Source of the DNA: Chromobotia macracanthus
Taxonomy: Eukaryota; Chordata; Actinopteri; Cypriniformes; Botiidae
DNA: 64,000 bases
Reading direction: 5' to 3'
Assembly: GCA_036877525.1 (NCBI GenBank)
Contig: JAZGTH010000089.1
Location: forward strand, 620,001-684,000
In this document: in pieces, positions 1 through 11,403 of the stretch
Layout: every line of letters starts with the position of its first letter
Numbering within the stretch: position 1 is the stretch's first letter
Notes under the pieces: generated by a model
The model's input: the letters and a program-made list of their open reading frames with translations, nothing else
The model's database searches: none
What the model was told of the DNA's origin: nothing
Made by a program: the position numbers and the translations under genes

Positions 1-2250
1 CAGTGAAAGCACAGTGGTTTGTATACATAATGCAGGGAAAACTAAAGCACATATTGATTCCGAACTATTTTGGGGGTCGCTATTTGATTAATGGGCAGCT
101 TGTGTCCTCTGCAGACCCCTGGGAAAATAAAATGCTGAGACTGCTTAACTCCAACAGCTGCAGTTGTTGCAAGAATGTTTAATGGGAGAGAATTCATTAT
201 AACTGACTGTTCTTTCAGGGCCATTGGTATATTACAATATATACTTAATATATGTTGCTTTCAATCCTGTAAGGTAACAAAACAAAGCATGGGGCATTTG
301 GGTGATGAACTGCAAAGAACACAATGTCTCAGCTAGAAAGATGTTTAGATTTAAGCTTTACAGGAAACATGAGGGCATAATCCATCTACCTGATAACAGA
401 ACAGCTATTGAAGTGTTGATTCTGTAGATTAATTGTAAATAAGCAATGAACAACAAATGACAGCATGACAGTTTGTTTACATTATATTTATGTAAAATCT
501 TTTCAGTTGACACCATTCTTAAATCTGCAGTGTGCAATTCACGCACCAAAGTCACCAAACAAATCTGCACAATAATGAAACGATGATTGTTATGCAGGAA
601 ATGTCAGGCCCTCTCTTGGCCCAAATTCATGCCATTGGTTTAACCAGTGTTGTAAAGATGGGTCACTCAAAAAAAACAAAGCAATGTGCTTCAATGAATC
701 AATCTATGAGCAACGTATACTAATTATACAGTGTTGCACAATAAAAAATAATGCTGTCAGACTTAATACTGTAAGATTATTTACAGTACTGCTTATAAAG
801 ATTGAAGAGTTAAGTGAATCTGCATGAATAAAGTTATGTAAAAAAAGGTCACGTGTATGAAACAATCCCTCGACCCATCCATTTTCATTTTCTCTTGTTT
901 ATCATTTATGGGTAGAAGTATTTGATTATATTTGTGAGCTTCATACTAGCTGCTGAACAAATACGTCAATTGAATTAGCTTGTGGTCTGTATCTTGACAG
1001 TTACATTTGAAGTCACTGTGTATTTCATTATTTCAATGGTTTATGAATAGAACATCTTGATGTCATTAATGTGATAAAACTTCTCTGTTGTGTTTTAATA
1101 GCTAGTCAGCTTTACCGTCCAGTGCCAATGATTTTAGCGATGTTTTTGTGAACTGCCTATTTCTGTTTTACAGATGTTTGTTTTGATCAGATAGTTGCTA
1201 AAGCGGTGTCCAAAAGCAGACGTTTCAGAAGCAAGTTTGTTTGCAATAACATTGTTTTCTAAAGTAAAGTTAGGGGTCCACACCTCACACAGTCATGAAT
1301 GACAGATATGATACACTTACAATGCATTTCAAGCTATTTCCCCCTAACTCAAAGACTCAAATGTATAAATGATTACGTTTGTAATTGTGTGGTAACTTGT
1401 CTGTAAACAGTGCTTGCCATCAGCCTCGATATAGAGCGCAAACTATTACTATTGTATGTGAATACTGCATTTGTGTTATATTTAACATTTAACAAGGGGG
1501 AAAAAAAATATATATATAATGTATATTGATTTATTTTAAAGCCTTTTTCAAAATAAAATAAATGTGCTGGCTAATGAAAGACTCATGAATGTTGAATTTA
1601 GGACATTCTAAATTGTATTAAGATGGAGGCAGTTTCTGAAAATCTTTTCCACCAATTCATATGAATTTTAAAACAATTCTGTAAAGTACTCCGGTGCAAA
1701 ATACTGCACTAATGTCTAATTGCAGATTTAGACTGTATTCTCTGCCTAGAACATTCCACTCTTACATTAAGTAACTCTCAGAAATCTTGGGCACCAAGTG
1801 CCGACATCTCATGCAATCAATTCTGCATTGTGTCGAGAGTATAACAGGACAAAGAACGAATCAGCAAAATGACGAAATGTTTTATATTGGCAGGCTCAGC
1901 TTAAGCTTACTTTAAACTTAATTCCTCATAACCAAGTGCCACCGTGAACCTAATTACATATCACATCATTCAACCTTTATTTCAAGGATTAGGGGAAAAC
2001 ACTCCAAATGCATTACGAAATTACATTCCAGTAAACACCCTACAGACATGCATGTGCTTAAAGACACTAGGGGCATTATCAACGAAGCCCTTATACTCCG
2101 GTCAGTCTGGTGCATTTAGTTTAAAAACAAACATGCAAGTCAACCTAAGAATCAATTTTAAATACAAGAAAGGAACGAATAATGAGTATTAAATATCGAC
2201 TTTTGAGTCGGAAGGGATAATTAAAAAAAAATTCCCCAAAAAAGTTCCCA
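1..2250. other. Intergenic, nothing recognised
   Basis: This stretch is AT-rich with short open frames only. I found no exon with plausible splice sites, no RNA gene and no clear repeat boundary. A short A-rich/TA run lies near 1500-1525. Confidence 0.6.
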
Positions 2251-2256
2251 AAAATG

Positions 2257-2480
2257 ATTTTTTTCTACTCACCCTCAGATCATTCCAAACCTTTTGAGAA
2301 ATGTCTCAGTGGTTTTGTGTCCATACAATGGAAGTCAATGGGTGCCACTGTATGTTTTGCAACATACCAAAATATCTTCCTTTGTGTTTCTCAGAAGTAA
2401 AAAGTCATACAGGCTTGATATGACATGAGGGTGAGTAAACGATAGGAAAAAAATAACATATTTGGGTGAACTATTACATA
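2257..2480. mobile_element. MITE-like inverted repeat
   Basis: The left end reads TTTTTTTCTACTCACCCTCA and the right end carries its near complement (TGAGGGTGAGTAAACGATAG followed by an A run), enclosing about 200 bp. The interior, including the piece about a measured 'tcaatgggtgccactgta' core, resembles the palindromic non-autonomous DNA elements common in cyprinid genomes. The family name is not assigned. The element at 12288-12537 shares the CTCACC/CCTCA inner motif. Confidence 0.6.
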
Positions 2481-5359
2481 TTTGGGTGATCGAGAATAGA
2501 TAATTAGATTAGGCTACTCTAACCAGAGTAACAAGAATGTAATATAAATAAACCAATACTATATTTTACTTTATTTCTTTTTCCGCAAGACATGTTCTGA
2601 CATCTCAGCTCCTCTGGAAAACTTTGCTTTCTGCTTATGCAATAGGTCAAAGTTATTTTACCTCTTTCAAGATAAGCTTTCTGTTTCCCACTTTAATTAC
2701 CTCGGCTTTTACCTTTTCTTCTCTCTCTTGGAGAAATATATTCCACCTATAATGTTCCCTACCTAGCAATTCGAAGTGGTTTTGAAATTATATTCTACTT
2801 CTAAAGGAAGTAATGGCCTTCTCATTACTTAAGCTTCATATTATCTCATAGACATTATCTTATCTCATCTCATATAGGAGCATCCAAAGTAGAGGTAAAT
2901 TCATTTTCAGATTATGTGACTCCGCTGAATAAAATCTGAAAAAATTACCATAATTAGAGCCCATTACAGTGATTTTGTAACCATGACTACGATGTGGCCG
3001 TCAAAATACCATGCAAATAAATCATTTGATGTCTAGACTTCTCAATAGACAGCCAGTGGTATTTAAGATGTAAATATCTACTGCAAATAAATTATAGCAA
3101 GATATAAGATCTGAACTGAGGCCAGATAATCAGTGACATTAAAATCCTGCAAAACAACATCAAAAAAGTGTAATTTTCACTCCTTTGTGCACTGCTTTAA
3201 ATCTGTTTAAATGCATACTCTTTCATTAATTTATAAAGGGCTTTTCAATACATTAAACCAAATTACCTACTGAACTGTAGTTCAGTGACTTATCTAACCA
3301 ACAAAACAATGTAACGAATTTATTAAAAATATTTCTGAAAAATGGAACAAGCTGTTCTGCTGCTCATTCTGTGTTAAGACAGAAGGACAGAACATGCCAA
3401 AGTTACTTATAAGAATCAGATACCCAAATATACTGATGATTGCAAATTCACTCAGCAGCCTCCTGTGGCAGCTACTGTATGTTGTGCACAATCTGTAGGC
3501 AATAATATACAAGTACAGCTCTTATCTTCTTGACTAGCAAAGGGCGAAAATCTCCAAAACTATTCCTCAGGGTTACATGTAAATGTATCTTTTTCTAAGT
3601 ATATTTAGATATTTTTACTAAACAACAAAACAAAATATAAAACAGGGGTAAGAAAGTAACTTTTGCAGCTTTGCAGACTATCTTTGCAGTATGCTGCAGT
3701 TATTCTAGAAAAATCTAGGATAAAAGAAAGAAATAAGAGCTTTAAATAATCCTGGAAATTATATTCATTATAGAGTTGTTCTAAATATAAACGTTCAACC
3801 AGCAAATTACAAATGTACAAATTACTTGCTATAGTCTTTCCAACAGCTTGCAGCTTTGTTGAGAAAGCCATAATTTGTAACGTTCAGCTGTATGTGATTA
3901 CTACAGTGCTGGAAACTTTATCTGCCCAGTGAACCAGACCCTGAATTCTTACCTGTGTGCTCTAGAATGTTCTAATATTACAGGTTTCTGTGTATTGACT
4001 TCTGTGCCAAAGAACAAAAACAGCCTGAAGTTTCAAATTAGAAATCAACTCTGTCAGTTACGACCAATGAAATTCAGCCAACTGCATTATCATGATTATC
4101 AATTTAAATCAATCTGAAATAGGAACAAATGATCAAAACATCCAAACGGAGACTGAAATTATGCTCATCAAAATGAGATTTAGTGCAGAATTTAGTGCTT
4201 TAGCGTCAACACTGCAAACAAGTGACAGCTCAGCTAATTATTAATTATTCTTGGGTGAATTATGGCCTAGAAAATTATTACCTGTATAAGGTTTTATAAG
4301 ATTGACCTAAGAGCATACAATCTTGAGTTGAACTGAAGGTCTAATGTAATATTTCCCTTTCTGTGACACACTTTCTTATCAGACCTAATTATTCCACAAA
4401 GGCTGAACACGTTCTATTATAGAAAGATGGGCTGTAATTACATTAACTTTGGCTTCGGTATCTCCTCTCAACCTGTGATAAAGTCTTTTTTACTGCAGAA
4501 CAAGAGATTATTTTATAACACACCATATTCAGTCTGAAATTAATAGGCTGGAAAATAAGTTGATGTTGAGATTAATAAACCCATTATGGTTTCTTTTCAC
4601 ACCTCATTTATCCTTGCTTCTCTCTCTCTCTTTTGATCTTGATCACAAATTCATGTTTCTTATTCTCCCCGCAAGTACATTGTATCTGAAATAGTACGCT
4701 GCGATGACATGCGGCGTTCATAACCTTGATCACGGATAATCAGCTCATTTTCAGCCACAACCAAACGTACGCCACAACGGTTCACATTACTTGTGCAAGA
4801 CGGCCATATAGCTCCGATATCCGCAAAGCTGGAAATCTCCGACTATCAGCTTTGTTTATACAAAGATCATTTAATATCATATTAATGTCACAGCAAGCAA
4901 AGTAAAAGATGGATTTTAATAATATTCAAACATCTTTACTGCTGCTGTAAAGTCCGTGATGGTGCATAAGTACTGTATGGCTAAACATCTCCTGAGGTTT
5001 TCAAGCATATCCATAAAACTGCCTTCCTTTCAAATCTCATAGTCGGAGAACAGCCGTTACACCATCTGAATCGCCTGCCGTTCTGTGAAACGAGTAAATA
5101 CAGCAGTAAATTGCAGAAAACAGCATGTTTGTATGCCCCAGGGCCCAGAAACGCATGTAAAAGCACATCTCCTGCAACACAAAACAGATCACAGCAGGAT
5201 CTGACTGACAGGCCCTCAGGCTCTGTTTGGACACTTGCAGAGGTTAATGGTTAATTGAAACATGTTTGGAGCACCATGGCATATTCCTTTAAAATCATTC
5301 TGCCTCTCTGTCAGTGTGCTGGAACAGTGATGCACCTTCTGCAGGAGTTTTCCACTTCA
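2481..5359. other. Intergenic, nothing recognised
   Basis: No supported gene was found. The open frames are short, lack splice context and do not resemble families I know. The sequence is AT-rich with ordinary composition. Confidence 0.55.
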
Positions 5360-5363
5360 TACC

Positions 5364-5855
5364 TGTGGGATTACAAATTTTATAAAATGATAAATACATT
5401 TTAAGGTGAAGATGCTAACATTCTAAGTAGGTCAATTCAGATAGCCCAGGCGTCTGAGACATTCAACATTTGTCTTTACGCACTTCCTGAGCATTTGGCA
5501 GGGTCCCAAGTTAAAGGTGATTGCTAAGATCAAGGCACAGCTGTGCCTTTGTCCCTATGATAATGTGAAGGTATGGGCCATACTGTCAAATTGATTGGAT
5601 TAACATCTATGCATTTGAATGGCACTGTTATGCTGATAGATCAGATTGAGAGACGCCGCAACCGGCTGATTCCTGTACTACATTTCATGCTTTGTTTAGA
5701 TTGTCTCCACCTCTATGTATCACATCCCCTTGAAGGTATAACTCCACTGTGCTGAGCTATAGTAGACTTGGATACTACAGGCGCCATCCTCAATAAAATA
5801 ACTTCTGCTTGAACGATATCCCAACGTCTCCTGGTCTCTAAGGAAATTTCCAACA
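5364..5855 (+). repeat. 5' LTR
   Basis: It begins TGTGGGATTACAAATTTTAT and ends TTCCAACA. A TATA-like segment (GGTATAAC) lies near 5733 and an AATAAA signal near 5793, so a U3-R-U5 order is plausible. It matches 8330-8822 over its whole length, with differences concentrated in 1-2 base indels. Confidence 0.93.
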
Positions 5856-5859
5856 GTTT

Positions 5860-5877
5860 TGGTGCCGTGACCCGGAT
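5860..5877 (+). promoter_or_regulatory. Primer-binding site, tRNA-His type
   Basis: The sequence TGGTGCCGTGACCCGGAT starts four bases after the 5' LTR. It is complementary, with one mismatch, to the 3' end of vertebrate tRNA-His including CCA. Confidence 0.8.
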
Positions 5878-6002
5878 AGACTCCTCACCTGATCCAGATT
5901 GAACCTCACTCAACTCTGACTTTGTTCCAGACTGATCTCTGTACACCAAGGGTTGGTGAGTGTCACTCTATTCAAAAGAACCTTTAAAACCAGTAAAAAT
6001 TT

Positions 6003-6440
6003 GTTATCCTCTCGCCGTCAGAAAATTAACAGACAGCTGTAGGGTTTGGTTAACTAAGATATCCTCTAAAAATGGTATTTTAGAGATGACGTTATCCTCT
6101 GTGCTTCAGGTATCAGGGACGATTAGCATTACGTCTAATATTGGTTATCCTCTGTCTTCAGGTATCAGGGACGATTACATTACGTGCTAATATTGGTTAT
6201 CCTCTGTCAGCAGAAATTTAACATTACGTGTTAATATTTGTACCCTCTGTTTTCAGGCAGGGAAAATTAGCATAAACTGCTAGTTGGTTTATCCTCTGTG
6301 TTTGCAGGAAAAATTTCCTCTGTTTTAACAAGAAGAATTGGATTATCCTCTGTATGTTGGCAGAAAATTAGCATACAGTGCTAATAATTTGTTAGTTGTT
6401 TTGTGTTTACAAGTGTACCCTCTGTTGATCAGAGAAGTTT
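6003..6440 (+). repeat. Degenerate leader tandem repeats
   Basis: About eight or nine diverged units of roughly 45-60 bp each carry the core TTATCCTCTGT or TACCCTCTGT, often followed by a CAG and a segment like TTAGCATNNNNTGCTAATA. They lie between the primer site and the gag-like segment, in the untranslated leader of the LTR element. The function is unknown; leader repeats may relate to RNA packaging or translation, but that is only inference. Confidence 0.7.
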
Positions 6441-6519
6441 TAGTGTTTTGATTGTGTAGTAACAGAGAAACTCACAAAATGTTTAGGAAGAGCCCTAGAC
6501 TTGTCCCCACAACTGAAAA

Positions 6520-7450
6520 GGTGGTCTTGCGACTCCTTTATGGTCAATAGTGAATTCAAATCACTGTTAGGAGAGCAAATGAACCTAATAGTCACTGAAA
6601 TCAGACAAGAGTTAGCTAAAAATATGAGATCCATCCAGACAAAACTTGGTCGGTAATGAGTGTAAAAAGTACTTGGAGCATGTATTCGCAAGAACAATGT
6701 GAAAGGTATTATCTGCTCCACAGAGAATTTGGTTTAGCTCTACTACAGAACATCCCACTAACTCAGACTAGAAGAACAGAACAAGACTCCTGCTAGAGTA
6801 TCTGCTTTAACTAAAAATTGAATTGCAACAAAAAGGCAGCAAAAGCTGATGGGAAGATGTGAGTCAGTCAATAACATTTATCCTGACTTACAACTTTCTA
6901 AACGGATTAACCATCCAATCAGTAACTGATGTGCCTATAGATTCAGTGAAGGTATGTGGAGCTAGGAGAAGATCGCAGGGAATTGAGGGAATTGAAAGTG
7001 TTCCTCCAAACTCTTCTGTTGTCCAAGTACAAACTGTTGCCAAACCTAACCTAAAGATATAGAGAGACTATCCCAGAGTTTACCCTCAGCACATTCAAAT
7101 TTTTCTGAATTTAGAAGAGCATTGATCAGTAAAATGCGCCTTTACGACATGTCGTTGCGAATCACACGCTGATTCTCATTTAACTGAATCTATTCAAAGT
7201 TTTGAGTCTGCTGTTACTTCTGAACTCAACTCCAGTAAAAGTGATTTAAAGAAGGTGTTTTGAAAATTCTAAAGAATATTTTGGGACCCAAAATTGACTG
7301 GTCCAGAATCACGAACTGTGTGCAGAGAAAAGATGAAACTGTGAGTGAATATACTGAAAGATTTTGCCAGTCAGCAGTAACTACAGTGGGATAGTTGATG
7401 ATCCTGAAAGTGTGTTAGATGACAAGGGACCCCTAGTCCGCATCTGGTCA
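6520..7450 (+). pseudogene. Decayed gag-like region of LTR element
   Basis: Short in-frame fragments in shifting frames resemble retroelement capsid sequence: a charged, helix-prone piece near 6550-6650 and a W-I-C-Q-E-EY-RF pattern near 7300-7360. Several frameshifts and stops separate them, so no functional product is expected. No zinc knuckle, protease or polymerase was found downstream. The rest of the interior, to 8319, gives no recognisable product. Confidence 0.5.
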
Positions 7451-8319
7451 GATGGTCTTGTAGTCAGTACAGAAAAGCCTTCCATTCCTAGATCTATCTT
7501 GGTCTAACAGAACTATCCATAACCTAGACTGTTAACTACATGGAAAGAGATGCTGATGTTAAGCAAGAGTGATGTTGATTACAGCAGCCGCAGTGTTGTG
7601 TCAGAAGAAAACCTGGACCCACGTGTCACACTGTAAAGTTGTTCCCCCTCCTACAGGGATAGATAGGACACATGAACTAACGAGGAGCCCAGGGAAGATC
7701 TGAATGCAATAGGCTTCAGGGCCACCCCTGCGGTGAAGACTCCCTCATAGGCTTTCCCCAACCACTATCCATCCCTTTATCCTCACGTTCTTTAGGTGTC
7801 ACAAAATAAAATAAATAAGAATAGGAAAGAAGAAACAACAATAGCAGACTCAGACTGAACAGAGAACCCTAGTGCAACCCTAGTTGCAGTCTTTTACAAC
7901 AAAATACTGCTCTGTTTTTCTTTTTTCTCTGTGCAGATACCACTTGATGGCTGTCTTGAGATCCACACCACACCTCCTCTCCTGTATATAACCACAACTA
8001 TAAAACAACTAGACCCACTAAAAAAAAAAAAACAGAGTATCACATACGAGAACTTCAGGTCATCCATCAACATGATCAAGATCACCGTACTAGTCAACAA
8101 TCAACCCACACCCATCACAAGGAAATGACAGTTCCAACCATAAAGACTATTACTCGTAAAAATTTCACCAACTCTAAGCTGCATGTTTGTTTCTGTGTCA
8201 GCATCATTATAACTACAACAATCAACACAGAACAAGTGCAATGTGCCTGTAACGATCACAATTACAAAAATAACTTTTAATGTTTAAATTTGTATTTTGT
8301 GAGAGTTATTAGAACTCTC

Positions 8320-8329
8320 AAAGGGGAAC
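8320..8329 (+). promoter_or_regulatory. Polypurine tract
   Basis: AAAGGGGAAC lies directly before the TG of the 3' LTR. That is the expected position and composition for plus-strand priming. Confidence 0.75.
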
Positions 8330-8822
8330 TGTGGGATTACAAATTTTATAAAATGATAAATACATTTTAAGGTGAAGATGCTAACATTCTAAGTAGGTCA
8401 ATTCAGATAGCCCAGGCGTCTGAGACATTCAACATTTGTCTTTACCACTTCCTGACATTTGGCAGGGTCCCAAGTTAAAGGTGATTGCTAAGATCAAGGC
8501 ACAGCTGTGCCTTTGTCCCTATGATAATGTGAAGTATGGGCCATACTGTCAAATTGATTGATTAACATCTATGCATTTGAATGGCACTGTTATGCTGATT
8601 AGATCAGGATTGAGGAGACGCCGGCAACCGGCTGATTCCTGTACTACATTTGCATGCTTTGTTTAGATTGTCTCCACCTCTTTATCACTCCCCTTGAAGG
8701 TATAAACCACTGTCGACTATATCAGACTTGGATGACTACAGCGCCACACCGATCCTCAATAATAACTTCTGCTTGAACGATATCCCAACGTCTCCTGGTC
8801 TCTGAAGGAAAAGTTTCCAACA
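8330..8822 (+). repeat. 3' LTR
   Basis: It starts TGTGGGATTAC and ends TTTCCAACA, and is the direct repeat of 5364-5855. A TATA-box-like GGTATAAACC lies near 8700. It is followed by the target duplication TACC. Confidence 0.93.
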
Positions 8823-8942
8823 TACCCAATACGCTCTCCAGATGAGAGATCGATCCTTTAGGATCGCTTGGTCATAATTAACGAAGAGAGAAACGTCTGA
8901 AGCGTACAATACAGGTGCTGAATTCAAAGTGGAACAACTCGT

Positions 8943-9212
8943 GTGCGAGATGATGCGGCACTCCCAAGGTGTATAAATTTATCAACACCAGAGAAAGGCT
9001 CACTTGATGTTGTGCTCATCAATTCACAAAGCACCAAACACCACGCAGATATGTTTAGTAAGAAACCGACCTCCAAACAGCTCCCTGAAGAATGGCTTAT
9101 CCTTCAAGCAAATGCATTTCTTAGGAAGACAGGAGATGCTTTGTCTGCTTTCAGATCTCTTGTGATGTCAGCCCAAGCTATTTGTAAACGACCATTGTCG
9201 CTTAATTTTTAA
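8943..9212 (+). CDS. Unrecognised 89-codon open frame with poly(A) signal
   Basis: An open frame of 89 codons, ending in a stop and followed 17 bp later by AATAAA (9229-9234), begins just after the LTR element's right target duplication. The peptide is of ordinary composition, with Ser/Lys-rich and Leu-rich stretches and no motif I recognise. The frame is open upstream of the first ATG as well, so it could be the last exon of a gene or a fragment of another mobile element. I see no acceptor or upstream exon that I can defend, and I assign no function. Confidence 0.2.
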   Translation: MRDDAALPRCINLSTPEKGSLDVVLINSQSTKHHADMFSKKPTSKQLPEEWLILQANAFLRKTGDALSAFRSLVMSAQAICKRPLSLNF

Positions 9213-9239
9213 TGAAAAGGAGATTCTAAATAAAACCTG

Positions 9240-11070
9240 GTTTTATTTTCTTTCAGAACACACTTGTGTTGGTTGGACATCATCTAGTTTTATACATCTG
9301 TCTCAAGAGGTTGATGGGTACCGCACAAACTGCCACTTGAGCAGAGCGACCCATTTCTATCTGCACCACACAAAGACTCTTGGAAACACAACACTGTGCT
9401 TTGAACACATTAGAAGTAGGCACATGCCGTGCTTACACTCAGATACCCTAAATAATTAGAACTGGATAGTGAAAAGTATATAAAAATAGACTTATTTTAA
9501 GCCAAGCCATATACAGAATATTATTCTGTATAACCACAATATTATTCTTTTAACTTGGGTTAATAGATATCCATTCAAAACAAAATAGCAACTATCTGGC
9601 TACACCCTTAAACACTCAAAACATTTTCACAACTGCGTAGCAACACCCTGGCAACCACCCACCATATGCAAGCATATGTTCTTAAGGCTAAGGTTTCTCA
9701 CATTTCAGCCCGATATCACTTAGCCATGCCTTCATGCTAACAGCAACTTGCACTGTTTTTAACCAAGACATTACAATGTAGCTCTGCACACAGGTATTAT
9801 AGTGACAAAACACTTAATGATATCTTGAGGTAAACGCACACACATGCAGTGACTGTGTAATTGTAACCAAGGTCTCAAATCAAGGTTTCCAGAACAATTT
9901 TGTGTGCTAACTGTAAATCATTTCTTATTCATACAAAATGTATGCCAAAGGCCTTCACTGGTCACATAGCAGCTCCTGCTAATACATTTTCATTGACATT
10001 ATGAACAGTGAGCACACAGCATCTACACACGGGAAGAATCCCAGAGATCTTCCTCAGGTGTCCAGTGATTCTGGTGCAGATAATGAAACCAAACATCACA
10101 AACTAATTCAATCAAGAAGCCATGATTTAATCTGGGGCTTCAAACAAAATAAGGGTCACCCACTGAACAAAGCAGTCGAGACAGATCTATCTCCCAGGCA
10201 CAACTCTTTGTTTAGTGGCAAATTATATCTGAAAGGTCTGTGACACGGGGTGAAAAACAACCACGTAATGACCTGGACAGAGATGAATTGCTACACCAAA
10301 AATAAGCACAAGATACAATGAGACACTATTGTTTCGTGTTGTACAAGTTCGGTCCACTAATTATTGAAATGTGTAATGTCCGTGTCATCAAAAAATATTG
10401 GAAAAATAACACTTGATTTCACGAACACCTCCCCGTGTGTCATTGGTCGGCCAAACAGATAATCACGCTCCAGACACATGCCATTGGTTGAGGCAATGTT
10501 GCTACACCTAGCTGGTCAGAATGCTAAAATGAATGTAAAATAAAATTCAGCTACATCACTGTTAGACACGTAAATTATTCTCATTCATCTAATCACATTT
10601 GAAATCTCTTCTAAATGTCTTGTACTTATGAGACTAAAACGCATCATATTTTTCCACCTAGTTCAGTTTTGACGCAATGTCGTGGCTTTTGATATCTGTT
10701 GATCTTTGACTGCTGACTCGAGTCTGGTGGATTAATTGCTTTGTCGGTGGTGCTGTGCAACCAGCTGTCGCTGTAACAGAGCAGGGAACTGGAATCTGAA
10801 ACATAAGACGATAAAAAAAAAGACAAAACAGCAGCACTGAAGAGAAACAAAACAAAAACCAGATTTCTCCTGACTGACTGGTAAAGCAACTGAAAGCTCA
10901 TTGGACGTTGTCAATGCTACACCATGATTATTAGTTTATTTATAGGTTAAATAAACTAATATTATAGTCAGAATTTATAGGATTATAGTCAGAATTTATA
11001 GGTTAATACTCAGACTATAGATTATTTACAGTTTACAGATTATAGTTAGACAGAAAACAGTCAGTGTCAT
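9240..11070. other. Intergenic, nothing firm
   Basis: No exon is recognised. A short tandem array of about 22 bp units (ATTATAGTCAGAATTTATAG) lies at about 10960-11050. The stretch 10310-10520 contains motifs such as CATTGGTCGG and CCATTGGTTGAGG that recall fish interspersed repeats, but I could not define its ends. Confidence 0.5.
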
Positions 11071-11077
11071 ACAGATG

Positions 11078-11083
11078 TTTATT
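11078..11083 (-). terminator. nudcd1: Candidate nudcd1 poly(A) signal
   Basis: AATAAA on the minus strand lies about 320 bp downstream of the nudcd1 stop codon. It is the first canonical signal I see after the stop and would give a short 3' untranslated region. Confidence 0.55.
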
Positions 11084-11403
11084 TCAGCATATATCTGTCG
11101 TCACATTTAAAAACATTTTGATTTTTGAAGTGTAACATTCCAAGCTATAGATTGTCTTTGGAAGAAGCCATGAGTGTAAATTTTACGCATAACATTTTTA
11201 CATGTAAATACCAACAGACAGAGCAATACCTACTGATTTCATACTAACTAGGTCCTGAAATATGACAGTCCCATTTTAAAACTGGGCAGGTTGAATTTGC
11301 ACCAATGAAATCCAGGCCATACAAACATATGGCTGAAATTGCCCCTTAACAAGCTGGAATAAAACGTCAAGAGTCAATTTATCCTTTAGAAACACTGGAA
11401 TGT

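Larger units (their letters stand above)
5364..8822 (+). mobile_element. LTR retroelement, gag-only relic
   Basis: Two direct LTRs of about 492 bp (5364-5855 and 8330-8822) start with TG and end with CA, and a 4-bp target duplication TACC flanks the element at 5360-5363 and 8823-8826. A primer-binding site follows the left LTR and a purine tract precedes the right LTR. The 2.47-kb interior is too short for gag-pol. It holds leader repeats and a decayed gag-like segment around 6520-7440, for example the in-frame fragment DETVSEYTERF near 7330, with no reverse transcriptase or integrase motifs seen. It is therefore non-autonomous or internally deleted. The tRNA-His-type primer and gag style would fit either an endogenous-retrovirus-like or a gypsy-like element; I cannot decide between them. 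Confidence 0.9.
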
